Assembly: GCA_016935955.1 (NCBI GenBank)
Contig: JAFGPY010000102.1
Coordinates: 1 to 24,744 of the forward strand
Reading direction: 5' to 3'
Origin: Planctomycetota bacterium
Lineage (GTDB): Bacteria > Planctomycetota > Phycisphaerae > FEN-1346 > JAACEH01
DNA: 24,744 nt
The number at the start of each line of letters is the position of its first letter. The stretch's first letter is position 1. Positions 24,002 to 24,744 of this stretch are shown one piece after another. A model generated the notes under the pieces. That model ran no database searches. It was not told the DNA's origin and saw only the letters and a program-made list of their open reading frames with translations. The position numbers were made by a program, and so were the translations under genes.

Positions 24002-24655
24002 CTATCCAATCCTGAAACCGCTTGGAAGCAAATCCCCCACCCTCTTAACCTCTGAGGTGTTTCCATTGCTGGCGATAACCAGTAGATCGCGTCCCCCCAA
24101 TTCGAACAATGACTGCAGGCACATGCCACATGGCCATGCTAACTCAGATGAGCCCGTGACCACCGCAATTGCATATACCCCCGTTTCACCGCCGGCAACA
24201 GCAGCGGCGAGCGCCGCTTCTTCTGCATGAATTGTGTTGCTGTAGTTGTCGAACTCAACATTGCAGCCAACATACGTCTTTCCAGAAAGACCACGTACTG
24301 CCGCTCCAACCTTGTACCCGGAATGCTTGGCGCTAGCGTTCATGCGAATGGATGCGGCAAGGCTGATCAGTTCACTGTGGTCTCCATCCGTCGTCGCCAC
24401 ACGCAGAATCGGGACACTGTCTTGCCGGTAGATACTCCACACTGCAAAGCGATAGAGCAGGATCAGCAAGAAAGTGGCCCACACACAGGCTGGCTCCAGT
24501 TGCGGCCACCTGAAAACAACAGCAGATAGGGCCAGCATGAATACCGCCGCAGCGACATTGAGTGAACGTGCCCGCTGCAGTTTGGCACAGCCGTTCACAC
24601 AACGCACTGCCTCCCAGAGAACGTAGAGCGCAAACACCACGGCGTACGCCAGCAT
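24002..24655 (-). CDS. Membrane-anchored cytidine deaminase-like protein
   Basis: A 217-residue protein with three hydrophobic helices (about 2-18, 33-50, 55-76) followed by a complete cytidine deaminase fold. The catalytic site has SGYKVGAAV (112-120), NVEFDNYSNTIHAEEAAL (132-149) with zinc ligand His143 and catalytic Glu145, and PCGMC (175-179) with zinc ligands Cys176 and Cys179. Ordinary cytidine deaminases are soluble and 130-150 residues long (tetramers) or about 295 (E. coli type); HAE in place of CAE is the E. coli choice. The base composition is visibly less GC-rich than neighbouring genes (32 G/C in the 60 bases at 24121-24180), a possible sign of transfer. No ribosome site is evident before the ATG at 24655, so the start is less certain than the domain. 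Confidence 0.8.
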   Translation of the reverse strand: MLAYAVVFALYVLWEAVRCVNGCAKLQRARSLNVAAAVFMLALSAVVFRWPQLEPACVWATFLLILLYRFAVWSIYRQDSVPILRVATTDGDHSELISLAASIRMNASAKHSGYKVGAAVRGLSGKTYVGCNVEFDNYSNTIHAEEAALAAAVAGGETGVYAIAVVTGSSELAWPCGMCLQSLFELGGRDLLVIASNGNTSEVKRVGDLLPSGFRIG

Positions 24656-24696
24656 TACGGGGGGCGTAAAATGCTTTCTGTAAATTGATCGTCCTG

Positions 24697-24744
24697 GGGC
24701 GGCGCAGCGGAGGCGAGCGCCAGCGAGCCGAAGCGAAGCCGCCC
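24697..24744. repeat. GC-rich imperfect inverted element at the window edge
   Basis: GGGCGGC (24697-24703) is repeated in inverted form as GCCGCCC (24738-24744). The 34 bases between consist of purine-rich units resembling GCGAG/AGCGA, including GGCGAGCGCC, itself palindromic at its ends. It lies upstream of the cytidine deaminase gene and may continue past the window. It could be a terminator of the preceding gene or a dispersed intergenic repeat; a single partial copy cannot settle this. Confidence 0.35.

Overview
This is a GC-rich bacterial window. It carries a chromosomal respiratory gene cluster flanked by central carbon metabolism genes and several membrane or zinc-ribbon proteins. I favour a planctomycete, possibly of the Phycisphaerae. 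The reasons are three tandem membrane proteins with a CPxC-x(14)-CPEC ribbon, large multihaem cytochromes attached to a cytochrome bc complex, and dense GC-rich coding. This is inference from style; there is no rRNA or other marker gene here.

Layout. The left edge holds the C-terminal part of glucose-6-phosphate isomerase on the + strand, ended by a strong hairpin terminator. Every other gene is on the - strand. Read in the direction of transcription from the right edge these are: a membrane-anchored cytidine deaminase; three paralogous zinc-ribbon membrane proteins; a transaldolase-family enzyme with its own promoter and terminator; a 62-residue zinc-ribbon protein; nuoA-B-C-D-E-F-G-H-I-J-K and a nuoN-like gene, tightly packed; a Rieske protein; a fused cytochrome b; an eight-haem membrane cytochrome c; a mono-haem lipoprotein cytochrome c; an ADP-ribosylglycohydrolase-family protein; and an FAD/NAD(P) oxidoreductase. 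No gap between genes exceeds about 200 bases.

How it works together. The nuo genes encode an NADH:quinone oxidoreductase with the complete NADH module (NuoE, F, G) and quinone module (NuoB, C, D, H, I); all expected iron-sulfur ligands are visible. The Rieske/cytochrome b/multihaem cytochrome genes would oxidise the quinol and pass electrons to a large periplasmic haem wire and then to a lipoprotein cytochrome. NADH oxidation and quinol oxidation are therefore encoded head to tail.

The most striking point is the complex I membrane arm. nuoL and nuoM are absent from the cluster. The NuoN-like protein lacks three residues essential to the antiporter mechanism (TM5 Glu, TM7 Lys, TM8 Lys by E. 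coli numbering). It also carries an extra N-terminal stretch that resembles the tail of a NuoL-type subunit. NuoK has Gln instead of its second conserved membrane Glu, and NuoJ has Asn instead of the conserved TM3 Tyr. Together these suggest a 12-subunit complex I with reduced or altered proton pumping, unless nuoL, nuoM and a canonical nuoN lie elsewhere in the genome. A second oddity is the transaldolase-like enzyme, which has Gln where transaldolase uses a catalytic Glu, as in fructose-6-phosphate aldolase.
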